Shown here one piece after another: positions 35,655 to 43,888 of a DNA stretch of 64,000 bases. The position numbers and the translations under genes were made by a program. A model generated the notes under the pieces. The model searched no databases and was not told where the DNA came from. It was given only the letters and a program-made list of their open reading frames with translations. Every line of letters begins with the position of its first letter. Position 1 is the first letter of the stretch. Where the stretch lies: NCBI RefSeq assembly GCF_007991455.1, contig NZ_BJYJ01000002.1, forward strand, positions 310,001 through 374,000. Direction: 5' to 3'. Origin of the DNA: Chryseobacterium hagamense. Lineage in GTDB: Bacteria; Bacteroidota; Bacteroidia; Flavobacteriales; Weeksellaceae.

Positions 35655-36536
35655 ATGAATCTTTATACACAACCGATGCTTCGCGAAGGAGCTTTAAAAG
35701 ATAAAGTAGCCATCGTAACGGGAGGCGGGAGCGGCCTTGGGAAAGCCATGACTAAATATTTCCTTGAGCTGGGCGCAAGCGTAGTCATCACATCCAGAAA
35801 TCTGGAAAAATTACAGGGAACAGCCAGAGAACTGGAAGAAGCAACCGGCGGTAAAGTGCTTTGTGTCGCCTGTGACGTAAGGAACTGGGATGAGGTGGAA
35901 GCCATGAAGGAAGCCACCCTGAAAGAATTCGGGAAGATCGATATCCTGTTGAACAATGCGGCCGGAAATTTCATTTCCCCAACGGAGAGGCTTACCCATT
36001 CCGCCTTTGATGCGGTTCTGGATATCGTTCTGAAAGGAACAAAAAACTGTACCCTTTCCATCGGAAAACACTGGATCGATTCCAAAACGCCGGGGACGGT
36101 TCTGAATATCGTAACTACCTATTCCTGGACGGGGTCTGCCTATGTAGTCCCGTCGGCCTGTGCAAAAGCCGGAGTTTTGGCCATGACCAGATCCCTTGCG
36201 GTGGAGTGGGCCAAGTACGGCATCCGTTTCAATGCCATTGCGCCGGGACCTTTTCCGACAAAAGGTGCGTGGGACAGGCTTTTGCCGGGAGACCTACAGG
36301 AAAAATTCGATATGCGGAAAAAAGTACCGCTGAGAAGGGTAGGCGAACATCAGGAACTAGCCAACCTGGCTGCTTATCTGGTGTCCGACTATTCAGCCTA
36401 CATGAACGGGGAAGTGGTAACCATCGACGGCGGCGAATGGCTGCAGGGTGCCGGTGAATTCAACATGCTGGAAGATATTCCCCAGGAAATGTGGGATGCG
36501 CTGGAAACAATGATTAAAGCAAAAAAATCGAATTGA
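35655..36536 (+). CDS. SDR oxidoreductase, 2,4-dienoyl-CoA reductase-like
   Basis: 293 residues. NADPH site TGGGSGLGKAM (about 24-34), NNAAGNF and the segment TTYSWTGSAYVVPSACAKAGV (about 155-175). The usual SDR YxxxK motif reads SACAK; instead Tyr and Lys are placed as in mitochondrial 2,4-dienoyl-CoA reductase (DECR1), whose matching segment is TTIYAETGSGFVVPSASAKAG. Probable role: reduction of dienoyl-CoA during beta-oxidation of unsaturated fatty acids. Monocistronic; repeat copy F lies between its stop and a likely original terminator. Confidence 0.88.
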   Translation: MNLYTQPMLREGALKDKVAIVTGGGSGLGKAMTKYFLELGASVVITSRNLEKLQGTARELEEATGGKVLCVACDVRNWDEVEAMKEATLKEFGKIDILLNNAAGNFISPTERLTHSAFDAVLDIVLKGTKNCTLSIGKHWIDSKTPGTVLNIVTTYSWTGSAYVVPSACAKAGVLAMTRSLAVEWAKYGIRFNAIAPGPFPTKGAWDRLLPGDLQEKFDMRKKVPLRRVGEHQELANLAAYLVSDYSAYMNGEVVTIDGGEWLQGAGEFNMLEDIPQEMWDALETMIKAKKSN

Positions 36537-36545
36537 TTTAATTTT

Positions 36546-36850
36546 AACGTGAACTCGAAGAAACAGGCAGGAAGAGGGAAGCGTGGTGCCGGGAGTTTCT
36601 CTTGTCGAAAACAGGGAAAAAGGTTTTGATTATCAAACTGAATATTTTGTCGCTCTGTCACCTATTTCCAGTTTAATCCTGACTCAATAGGCTAAAGGCT
36701 ATTTTTGATTAACTGAATATCATTTTCATTTTTCGTGATTTTAAAGTCCCGAAGGGACGGTTTAGCACAGGATAGGATGAAATTCTATCAGAAAAGTTAA
36801 CAGTTTTTGTTCTGCCAAGAATATAAGTTAGATACGGCCGAATTCACGTA
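36546..36850 (-). repeat. MITE-like interspersed repeat, copy F
   Basis: 305 bp, ends AACGTGAACTCG (36546-36557) and CGAATTCACGT (36839-36849) in inverted orientation. Contains the reversed core (36565-36606) and the hairpin GTCCCGAAGGGAC (36746-36758). It starts 9 bp after the SDR stop codon. Confidence 0.7.
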
Positions 36851-36864
36851 AATAGAAGGTAAAC
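36824..36864 (+). repeat. 41-bp direct repeat, left copy
   Basis: Starts taagttagatacggccg and covers the outer end of repeat F plus 15 bp beyond it. Matches 39585-39625 in the same orientation with two mismatches. Confidence 0.8.
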
Positions 36865-36881
36865 CTTTATCAAATACAATT

Positions 36882-36918
36882 AAAAGTAGGTTCTCTATGG
36901 GGAATCTACTTTTTTATT
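36882..36918 (+). terminator. Terminator-like hairpin downstream of repeat F
   Basis: aaaagtaggttct (36882-36894) pairs with ggaatctactttt (36901-36913) at 11 of 13 positions and runs into T residues. No gene ends just upstream; it may be the displaced terminator of the SDR gene. Confidence 0.55.
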
Positions 36919-37492
36919 TGGGGGATTCTACGGTTCCGATTCAGGGAGTTCACTGAGTGGGTTCACGCCAAAGCGAAAATTAGCAAAGTAAATGCGAAAA
37001 TATTACCGGAATAATTCAAGTTGAGTCGTGAAGACAGATTTTAAAATAACTGAGATACAATGCAAATATACTTCTATACAATAATCTTCGCTCACCGAAT
37101 TGAATAATAAGATCTTTATTTTCAATGAGCAATTTAATCATCAAATAAAGCTTTCATATTATCCAGTTCTGCATCTTATTTTTTCATATTGAGTATATAA
37201 AAAAAATATTATAACTTTCTACTTATTAATGTGTTTTGTAATTAATAATTATAATCACCTTTTATGTGTTAAAATAATAATTGTAGTGTTTATTTGTGTT
37301 GATTGCTATGTTTTTATATGAGAGTGTTTTATGTTTTTTTTAAAATAATGGTGGGAATTATTTTTTAAATATCATAATAAAAATTTATTATCAAATTTTT
37401 AATTTACTTTTTGGTGATATATCTATAACTCCCACCAATAAAGGGATTAAGAAGATGTTTTTTTTAAATCTTTTTTTAGTGAAATATTTTTA
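36919..37492. other. Very AT-rich gene-free stretch
   Basis: No supported ORF. It contains an imperfect inverted repeat, TGGTGGGAATTA (37349-37360) with TAACTCCCACCA (37426-37437), 11 of 12 matching across 65 bp. AT content is well above the window average, consistent with acquired DNA. Confidence 0.6.
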
Positions 37493-37500
37493 TACATTTG
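37493..37500 (+). promoter_or_regulatory. Candidate -7 element of the RiPP precursor gene
   Basis: TACATTTG fits TAnnTTTG, about 64 bp before ATG 37564, preceded by T tracts in place of a clear -33 TTG. Confidence 0.4.
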
Positions 37501-37563
37501 TCTTGCAATTGAGGATAAAACTTAATTGTAAAAATAAAATAATTATTAAAACAAAATTTATTC

Positions 37564-37779
37564 ATGAAAAAGTTAAAAGGTTTGAAGAATAATTTTTCTT
37601 CACTAGAAAACAAAAAACTAAAAAATCTTAATTTAATTCAAGGTGGTAAATTACCAGGTACAAGTACAAGATCTGCTGCATCTGGTGCACAAGGAGCTAC
37701 AGATGTAGATTATTATAGCGATGATTCTTCAGGTAATTGGACTTATGTCGGTAGAGAGATATATACTATTGGGGGATAA
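37564..37779 (+). CDS. RiPP precursor peptide, grasp-with-spasm type (orphan)
   Basis: 71 residues. A Lys/Leu/Asn-rich leader (1-28) ends in LNLIQGG, a double-glycine site, followed by a Cys-free core (29-71) rich in Thr, Ser, Asp and Gly. The leader style fits Bacteroidota GG-type natural product precursors. The nearby remnant of a SPASM-domain maturase (37991-38312) ties it to the grasp-with-spasm system, in which an ATP-grasp enzyme and a SPASM protein act on the peptide. Neither intact enzyme is in the window, so the peptide is probably unmodified or dead. Codon use is very AT-rich. Confidence 0.7.
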   Translation: MKKLKGLKNNFSSLENKKLKNLNLIQGGKLPGTSTRSAASGAQGATDVDYYSDDSSGNWTYVGREIYTIGG

Positions 37780-37788
37780 TAAGAGCCT

Positions 37789-37990
37789 GTTTAAAATTTT
37801 AATTCATCAAACTTTCCGTCATTTCTCTTAATTTTCTGAATTAAATAAACTTTGTTTATTCTTCACTTTAATACGATGATTTCAATTGACTTAATTGAAT
37901 ATTGCCGGGCAACCGACATATTGATTTTTTAAGCTAAAATGCCTTAAATTCTTAATGTTAAAATATAAAAGGTAAATTTAAACAGGCTCT
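37789..37990. mobile_element. 202-bp element with 14-bp perfect terminal inverted repeats
   Basis: AGAGCCTGTTTAAA at 37789-37802 and its exact complement at 37977-37990, with no ORF between: a non-autonomous MITE or IS relic. It starts 9 bp after the precursor stop and its other end touches in-frame maturase codons, so a deletion accompanied or followed insertion. Confidence 0.7.
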
Positions 37991-38312
37991 AAATGGAAAT
38001 ATCAGGAATTGTCCTTCAATGTGCCAAAGTTTTGGAAACATAGAAAATACAACACTTGAGGAAGCTTTAAGTAAAAAAGATTTTAAGAAATATTGGAATA
38101 TAACCAAGGATGATATTGAAATCTGCAAAGATTGTGAATTTAGATATATATGTACAGACTGTAGAGCTTTTACCGAAGCTGCTCTGAGAAGTGATCAGGG
38201 ATTAGATATTTCTAAGCCATTGAAATGCGGATATAATCCCTATACAAATGAATGGAAAGAGTGGAGTACAAATCCTTTAAAGAAAAAGGCAATTCAATAT
38301 TATAACCTATAA
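37991..38312 (+). pseudogene. C-terminal remnant of a grasp-with-spasm SPASM-domain peptide maturase
   Basis: The open frame begins at the edge of the inverted-repeat element and reads NGNIRNCPSMCQSFGNIENTTLEE..., about 106 residues. Cys pairs NCPSMC, ICKDC, ICTDC and KCGYNP form the SPASM iron-sulfur region that ends GwsS-type maturases. The radical-SAM-like front two thirds are missing, so it cannot be functional. The ATG at 38019 is an internal Met. Confidence 0.75.
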
Positions 38313-38602
38313 ATATTGCTTTTAAACAGCTTATCCATTTTACTTCAATATAATGTTAGAGCACAACCAATAATACATACGGTACTTTCGGTTTGACTGC
38401 GTGGTCAAGCTGCAAATGGCTACCGGGAAAGCCTATATCCTGAAACCTAACGATTCGTATCTTTTGTCTAGTCCTAAGTTTAGCCTTAATTATGTCTTCG
38501 AATCCAATGTTTCGCAACAGTTTGACATATGGGTCGAAGATAGTTTTGTAGGAATAGAAAATCAGCTTCCAGTTCAATTCAATTGAAGACAAATAGACAT
38601 CA
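38313..38602 (+). other. Degenerate coding remnant, unidentified
   Basis: In the plus strand an open stretch at about 38401-38586 reads AYILKPNDSYLLSSPKF... and ends QLPVQFN; a second frame just before it (38370-38435) reads NNTYGTFGLTAWSSCKW. Together they look like one protein fragment split by a frameshift. Not recognised. An opposite-strand ORF (38356-38643) overlaps it and the transposase end and is less convincing. Confidence 0.35.
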
Positions 38603-39517
38603 TTATTCGGTAGAAGAACTGTTGATAGAAGGTTTTTTATCAAAGAAGGAATAAGCTGCTAAAGCGGAGAGAATATTGAGAACAAAATTGTCAAAACTTC
38701 TGTGGCGGGTATGCTCGATCTGACAAATATTCTTAAGCTCATCGTTTACAGATTCTATTAACGCCCTTTTTCTAAGCATAATTTTGTCATGAAGAAGCAT
38801 TAAACAATTTTTCATATTCTTTTTTATTTTAGTGATCAAATGAACCCCATCTATAAAAAGCTGTTCGAATAAATCTTCTCCGATATACCCCTTATCACCG
38901 AAAAGCTTTCCAAAAATCCGTTTGTGCAGCTCCATACTCTTCAGGGGTTCCCTGTCGTCTACATTGCCTGTTGTCAGAATGAAATCCAGCATCTCGCCCC
39001 TGTCATTGATAATCAAATGGAGCTTAAAACCATAAAACCAACCCAAAGAACATTGCCCCTTCTGAGCGATATTTTTAAAGGTTTTATGCTGCTTTTCTCT
39101 TTTGATGTGACAGGCTCTGATCGGCGTGGAATCGATAAAAGAGATGTCTGTACATTTTCCCAGGCACATCATTTTTACAAAAACAGCCATCGGGACATTT
39201 ACTTTCTTCTGAAGTTCTACAAACCGGTTGTAGGAAACCGTTACGGGGAATTCCTTCTTCATGTGTCTTTGCACGTAACCTTGATAAAAGTGTTTGAGGT
39301 TTTTGAAAGCACCGTAATGAAACAGGATCATAATAGTCATCACTTCGCTTTGAGACAGGGCTGATTTTCGGTTCCGGGTCTTCATTTTAGGATCTTTCAG
39401 GGCATAATCTTTCAGAGCGCTGTTAAATTCTTTAAAAAACTCGTCGACAATGAAATAAATAATTGTAATTTTCTCATTATAAATAGCGGAAAATTTAGTT
39501 AAATATCTGAATTTCAA
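38603..39517 (-). CDS. IS982 family transposase
   Basis: 304 residues, complete by length. The DDE catalytic core is visible: FIDSTPIRACHIKREKQHK with the first Asp, LFGDKGYIG with the second and LIESVNDELKN with the Glu. The segment GQCSLGWFYGFKLHLIIN is typical of IS982. No stop or frameshift, so it may still be active. I could not resolve the element ends: the left side merges into a coding remnant and the right side ends at or before the 41-bp direct repeat at 39585. Confidence 0.9.
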   Translation of the reverse strand: MKFRYLTKFSAIYNEKITIIYFIVDEFFKEFNSALKDYALKDPKMKTRNRKSALSQSEVMTIMILFHYGAFKNLKHFYQGYVQRHMKKEFPVTVSYNRFVELQKKVNVPMAVFVKMMCLGKCTDISFIDSTPIRACHIKREKQHKTFKNIAQKGQCSLGWFYGFKLHLIINDRGEMLDFILTTGNVDDREPLKSMELHKRIFGKLFGDKGYIGEDLFEQLFIDGVHLITKIKKNMKNCLMLLHDKIMLRKRALIESVNDELKNICQIEHTRHRSFDNFVLNILSALAAYSFFDKKPSINSSSTE

Positions 39518-39584
39518 TATATTAATATACTAATTTTTCTGCTTTTTTTAGCATAAATTTATTTATTCTTATTCGAACTCACTT

Positions 39585-39625
39585 TAAGTTAGATACGGCC
39601 GAATTCACGCAAATAGAAGCTAAAC
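39585..39625 (+). repeat. 41-bp direct repeat, right copy
   Basis: Same sequence and orientation as 36824-36864 except two substitutions. It directly precedes the truncated subtilase. Confidence 0.8.
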
Positions 39626-40231
39626 AAAGAAGCCCGCCTGAAAATTGCCAAAGTGCTTTCCGATTCGGGAAAAGGGACAACCAGCTGTGTTATCGATGCG
39701 ATCGACTAGGCCATTACCAAAAAATTCAGGATCCTTTCCCTCTCTCTCGCCTCCGCTGTAAAACTGAATGAGATCCCTTCGCCGCTCTTTGAAACGGTGG
39801 GAGCCAGGGCACTGGAAAACAACTGCATCATTGTGGCCGCAGCAGGAAACGACAGCAGCAGGCCTTCGCTTCCGAAGCCGGTTTCCACGCCGGCCAACTC
39901 GGTATCAATTATGGCAGTGGGAGCTATTGACAGCCAGATGAAAATCGCCCGGTTTTCGAATGCCGGACTGAATCCCGTTACCGGCGGCAATGTGAATCTC
40001 TGCGCGCCGGGAGTAGACGTCATCAGTTTGTATCCTAAAAATTCCAAGAACAAAAGCGGAAACTATTATGCCATGAGCGGGACCAGTATGGCAACGCCGC
40101 ATGTGGCGGGAATGCTGGCATTGTACATGGAAAAGTTTCCGGAAAAAGCGGCGGGGGAAATCTGGGAATGGGCGGAATCGAAGGCAAGGCCGATCGAAAG
40201 GTTGAAATACAGGACATCGGAAACGGATTAA
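39626..40231 (+). pseudogene. Subtilisin-like S8 peptidase, truncated and with an internal stop
   Basis: The frame from 39629 reads EARLKIAKVLSDSGKG...CVIDAID, then TAG (39707-39709, probably from TGG) and continues AITKKFRILSLSLASA through VAAAGNDS, NLCAPGVDV and SGTSMATPHVAG. The oxyanion Asn and catalytic Ser regions remain; the N-terminal domain with catalytic Asp and His is absent. The missing part was lost at the direct-repeat junction. A short GTG-started product (from 39797) could be made but would not be an active protease. Confidence 0.85.
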
Positions 40232-40243
40232 TACAGGCATAGC

Positions 40244-40450
40244 ATGATGAAAACCTATTTGGCCGTTCTCAGGACAAATGCTGATCTCAGGAAACTGGAG
40301 CAGGAACTGAAAAAGAAAAAGATCATACTGTCCGCCTATTATAAAACGGTAGGTATCGTAAAACTGGAAAGTGGACAGGCTGTTTCGGCGGAAGTTTTCC
40401 CCGGATATTTTCTTCAGGTGAAGAAAGGCTTAAATAATTTGATAATTTAA
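40244..40450 (+). CDS. Small subtilase-companion protein, I9 propeptide-like
   Basis: 68 residues, 12 bp after the subtilase fragment. The pattern TYLAVLRTNADLRKLEQELKK, then ILSAYYKTVGIVKLESG and FPGYFLQVKKG suggests a beta-alpha-beta-beta-alpha-beta fold like inhibitor I9 propeptides, supplied in trans. No signal peptide. Its original partner is broken. Function as inhibitor or chaperone of the protease is inferred from pattern and position, not proven. Confidence 0.65.
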   Translation: MMKTYLAVLRTNADLRKLEQELKKKKIILSAYYKTVGIVKLESGQAVSAEVFPGYFLQVKKGLNNLII

Positions 40451-40459
40451 AGTTTACGG

Positions 40460-40491
40460 AAGACTTTTCTGTACAGGGAAGTCTTATTTTT
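40460..40491 (+). terminator. Terminator-like hairpin after the companion gene
   Basis: Perfect 7-bp stem aagactt (40460-40466) / aagtctt (40479-40485) followed by ATTTTTG; the T tract also forms TATTTTTG (40485-40492), a possible -7 element for the M1 peptidase gene. Confidence 0.5.
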
Positions 40492-40520
40492 GTTTACTTT
40501 GCTAAAATTAAAAATAAATT

Positions 40521-42722
40521 ATGAACTTTAAAATTCCAGTCCTTTGTTCTGCGCTTGCCGTCCTGTGTTTTTCACAGCCGGTATTGGCCCAGGAAGCCCC
40601 GAAATACGATTATGTAGAAGCATTCAAGCCGTTTTTCTACACCCAGACCGGTACACCGACAAGATCGGCCAGCGGCCAGCCCGGATATGCCTACTGGCAG
40701 AATTCGGCCAGCTACAATTTGAATGTAAGCCTTAATGAAGCCAAAGATGAGATTACCGGAACCGCTGAAATTACCTATACCAATAACAGTACGGATAAAT
40801 TAGGTTTCCTTTGGCTGCAGCTGGATCAGAATTTATTTGCAAAAGACTCAAGAGGAAACGCTGTGGTGCCGATGTCGGGAAGCCGTAACGGAGCGCATGG
40901 TGAGGAATTTGACGGCGGCTATAAAATAAAATCCGTAAAGCTGGATGGTAAAGAGGTAAAATACACCATTACCGATACCCGGATGCAGATCGACCTTCCT
41001 GCCGGCCTGAAAGCACAGGGCGGAGTGGCTAAAATTAAAATAGAATATACTTTTCTTTCCCCGAAATACGGTTCCGACCGGATGGGCATTGAAGATACGA
41101 AGAACGGGAAAATATATACCATGGCCCAGTGGTATCCGAGAATGTGCATCTATGATGATGTGCTGGGCTGGAATACCATGCCTTATCTGGGAGCGTCTGA
41201 ATTCTATCTGGAATATGGCGATATTACTGCGAATATTACGGTTCCGGCCAATCATTATGTTGTAGCATCCGGTGAGCTGATGAATCCGAAAGAGGTGTAT
41301 TCCAAAGAAGAAAACAACCGTTGGGAACAGGCTAAAAACAGTGATAAAACCGTGATGATCCGCCCGGAATCCGAGATCGGAAAAGGCCAGCAGAACGGCG
41401 GTACAAAAACCTGGAAATTTAAGATTACCCAGGCCCGGGATTTTGCGTGGGCCTCTTCACCGGCATTTGTTCTTGATGCTGCAAAAATCAATCTTCCGGA
41501 AGGTAAAAAGTCAATGGCTATTTCTGCATATCCTGTTGAAAGTGCCGGGCAGGCTGCCTGGGGAAGATCTACCGAATACACGAAAGCGGCTATTGAGCAT
41601 TACTCGGCAAAATGGTATCCGTATACTTATCCTGCAGCGACCAATGTAGCCGGAAACGAAGGCGGAATGGAATATCCGGGAATTGTTTTCTGCCACATGA
41701 ACTCCAAGGGCGGCGAGCTTTGGGGCGTTACCGACCACGAATTCGGACACAACTGGTTCCCGATGATCGTCGGTTCCAACGAAAGGCTTTTTGCGTGGAT
41801 GGATGAAGGGTTCAATACATTCATCAACGAACTTTCCACGGAAGCTTTCAATAAAGGAGAGTACTTTGAAAAGAAAAATGTAGCGCAGATGGGGGCTTTC
41901 CTGATGAATGATAATTTCGAGCCGATCATGGTAGGGCCGGACAATATGAAGGAAAACAGCATCGGTATCCTGGCTTATTACAAGCCGGGGCTTGGCCTGG
42001 GCATATTAAGAGAGTCTGTTTTAGGACCTGAAAAATTCGATAAGGCGTTCAGAACGTATATAGACCGGTGGGCATTCAAGCATCCGACGCCGTGGGATTT
42101 CTTCCATACCATGGAGAATGTATCCGGTGAAGAGCTGAACTGGTTCTGGAGAGGATGGTTCATCAACAAATGGAAGATCGACCAGGGCGTAAAAGACGTA
42201 AAATACGTAAACGGTGATTTCAAAAACGGAGCTCAGGTTACTATTGAAAATATCGGTCAGTTGCCGATGCCGACTACCGTACAGGTGAAATTCAAGGATG
42301 GAACCGAAAAAATGGTAAAGCTTCCGATCGAGGTCTGGAAAAGAAATAAGGAATGGACCTTCAAGCTGGATTCCAATAAAGAAATCGAGCAGGTAAAACT
42401 GGATCCGAATGCTCAGATTCCTGATGTAAACAGCCAGAATAATCTGTGGACTTCCGCTCAGGCCAAACCGATGGAAAAGATCAGCCTCAGAGATTTCACC
42501 GGCGTGTATGGCAGCAAGGATCTTCCATTGAAAATCACATTTACGGAGAAAGACAATAAATTGTACGCCCAGGCTACCGGTCAGCAGGCATTTCCTTTGG
42601 AGTACACCGGAAGCAATACCTTTACTTTTGAAATGGCGCAGATCACAATGACTTTCAGCCAGGATAAGAAATCCATCACGTTCAACCAGGGTGGAAAAGA
42701 ATTCAAGTTTACAAAAGAATAA
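40521..42722 (+). CDS. M1 family metallopeptidase, copy 1
   Basis: 733 residues with signal peptide ending PVLAQ. Gluzincin zinc site [25 protein letters not shown] (about residues 410-434, HExxH plus downstream Glu) and exopeptidase-type [10 protein letters not shown] just before. The C-terminal region after about 560 is beta-rich. Secreted aminopeptidase-like enzyme of peptide use. A second M1 gene follows 1.5 kb downstream. Confidence 0.92.
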   Translation: MNFKIPVLCSALAVLCFSQPVLAQEAPKYDYVEAFKPFFYTQTGTPTRSASGQPGYAYWQNSASYNLNVSLNEAKDEITGTAEITYTNNSTDKLGFLWLQLDQNLFAKDSRGNAVVPMSGSRNGAHGEEFDGGYKIKSVKLDGKEVKYTITDTRMQIDLPAGLKAQGGVAKIKIEYTFLSPKYGSDRMGIEDTKNGKIYTMAQWYPRMCIYDDVLGWNTMPYLGASEFYLEYGDITANITVPANHYVVASGELMNPKEVYSKEENNRWEQAKNSDKTVMIRPESEIGKGQQNGGTKTWKFKITQARDFAWASSPAFVLDAAKINLPEGKKSMAISAYPVESAGQAAWGRSTEYTKAAIEHYSAKWYPYTYPAATNVAGNEGGMEYPGIVFCHMNSKGGELWGVTDHEFGHNWFPMIVGSNERLFAWMDEGFNTFINELSTEAFNKGEYFEKKNVAQMGAFLMNDNFEPIMVGPDNMKENSIGILAYYKPGLGLGILRESVLGPEKFDKAFRTYIDRWAFKHPTPWDFFHTMENVSGEELNWFWRGWFINKWKIDQGVKDVKYVNGDFKNGAQVTIENIGQLPMPTTVQVKFKDGTEKMVKLPIEVWKRNKEWTFKLDSNKEIEQVKLDPNAQIPDVNSQNNLWTSAQAKPMEKISLRDFTGVYGSKDLPLKITFTEKDNKLYAQATGQQAFPLEYTGSNTFTFEMAQITMTFSQDKKSITFNQGGKEFKFTKE

Positions 42723-42773
42723 GTTTGGATTACCAATACGGTTGTGCCCATGGCTGGCATGATATAAAATGAT

Positions 42774-42800
42774 AAGGCTGTCTGAAAAGGCAGCTTTTTT
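42774..42800 (+). terminator. Terminator of M1 peptidase copy 1
   Basis: Imperfect stem aaggctgtct / aggcagctt around GAAA, followed by six T residues. Confidence 0.6.
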
Positions 42801-42915
42801 AGTTTAAAACCTCACGGCTTTCAGGATCTGTAAGTTCCGAACGGCCTTTCTTTTCTATGAACGAAATATAACAGGAAAGTTCAGGGTTTATAGTCCCGCT
42901 TTGAGACAGAATTTT

Positions 42916-42923
42916 TATTTTTG
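42916..42923 (+). promoter_or_regulatory. Candidate -7 element of the EEP-family gene
   Basis: TATTTTTG fits TAnnTTTG, 20 bp before ATG 42944. Confidence 0.4.
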
Positions 42924-42943
42924 CCTGATTCAAAGTAAAAATA

Positions 42944-43777
42944 ATGAAGTTAAAATTTTCAATTGTATTTCTATTGGCTTTCGCATTCGGTTTTGCGCAG
43001 GATCTTAAGGTAATGAGCTTCAACATCAGGCTGAATGTGGATTCGGACAAAGAAAATTCATGGACCAACCGGAAAGGGGATGTAGCGGATCTGCTGACGT
43101 ATTATCATCCGGATTACTTTGGGGTTCAGGAAGCATTGCCGGAACAGATGAAGGATATTAAAACCGGCCTGAAGAATTACGACTATATAGGAGTAGGAAG
43201 GGATGACGGAAAAGAAAAAGGTGAATTCTCTGCTATTTTTTATGATACCAACAGGCTACAGGTGATCAATTCCGGGACCTTCTGGCTTTCCGAAACACCG
43301 GAAAAACCTTCAAAAGGATGGGATGCCGCTTTGAACAGGATCTGTACCTACGCGGTTTTTAAAGATAAAAAATCAAAGAAGGAATTTATGGCCCTGAATC
43401 TTCATTTCGACCATGTCGGAAATGTGGCCAGGGTAAAATCTTCAGAACTGATTTTAAAGAAAATCAAAGAAATCAATCCCAAAAACTTACCGGTAACGGT
43501 GAGCGGTGATTTCAACCTGACGGAAGATTCGGAACCGATTAAAATCATGTCGAAAAACCTACAGGATTCTTTCTATCATTCGGAGACGAAGCATTACGGG
43601 CCGAAGGGGACTTTCACCGGATTTAATGTGAATGAGGTTCCGGAAGAAAGGATCGATTACATTTTTGTAAAAGGCTTTAGGATCAGATCCCACCGCCATA
43701 TCAACGACCGGAGAGAGAATCTGTTGTATCCTTCGGACCATTTTCCGGTATTGGCGGAACTGCAGTTTACGAAATAA
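42944..43777 (+). CDS. Secreted endonuclease/exonuclease/phosphatase family protein
   Basis: 277 residues with signal peptide ending FGFAQ. Mg-dependent EEP fold motifs are all present: VMSFNIRLN, GVQEAL (Glu), LNLHFDHVG (His), VSGDFN (Asp/Asn), RIDYIFVK and YPSDHFPV (final Asp-His). Could be a nuclease, phosphodiesterase or sphingomyelinase-type enzyme; sequence alone does not decide. Acts outside the cytoplasm. Confidence 0.9.
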   Translation: MKLKFSIVFLLAFAFGFAQDLKVMSFNIRLNVDSDKENSWTNRKGDVADLLTYYHPDYFGVQEALPEQMKDIKTGLKNYDYIGVGRDDGKEKGEFSAIFYDTNRLQVINSGTFWLSETPEKPSKGWDAALNRICTYAVFKDKKSKKEFMALNLHFDHVGNVARVKSSELILKKIKEINPKNLPVTVSGDFNLTEDSEPIKIMSKNLQDSFYHSETKHYGPKGTFTGFNVNEVPEERIDYIFVKGFRIRSHRHINDRRENLLYPSDHFPVLAELQFTK

Positions 43778-43816
43778 CCCGGCTTAAATAAAAATCCAGA
43801 TTTCAATATCAAATAC

Positions 43817-43846
43817 AAAGCGCCTGTCAAAATGCGCTTTTTTTTA
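43817..43846 (+). terminator. Terminator of the EEP gene
   Basis: aaagcgc (43817-43823) with gcgcttt (43834-43840), followed by a long T tract. Confidence 0.8.
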
Positions 43847-43888
43847 TTCCCGAAAATTGAGTACTGTAAAAATTCGTAGCTTGATCCT

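Noticed and set aside
24676..36850. Interspersed repeats as rRNA or tRNA fragments
   Set aside because: No tRNA-like cloverleaf or rRNA sequence is recognisable; the shared ends and variable interior fit a mobile repeat.
38356..38643. 95-residue minus-strand ORF overlapping the transposase 3' end
   Set aside because: Overlaps the transposase C-terminus and runs against a more coherent plus-strand fragment; no recognisable domain.
36824..39625. 41-bp direct repeats as an IS982 target-site duplication
   Set aside because: IS target duplications are only a few base pairs; the left copy is also 1.7 kb away from the transposase gene.
39797..40231. Intact short S8 protease starting at GTG 39797
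   Set aside because: It lacks the catalytic Asp and His, and conserved subtilase sequence continues upstream through an in-frame stop, so it is a pseudogene fragment.
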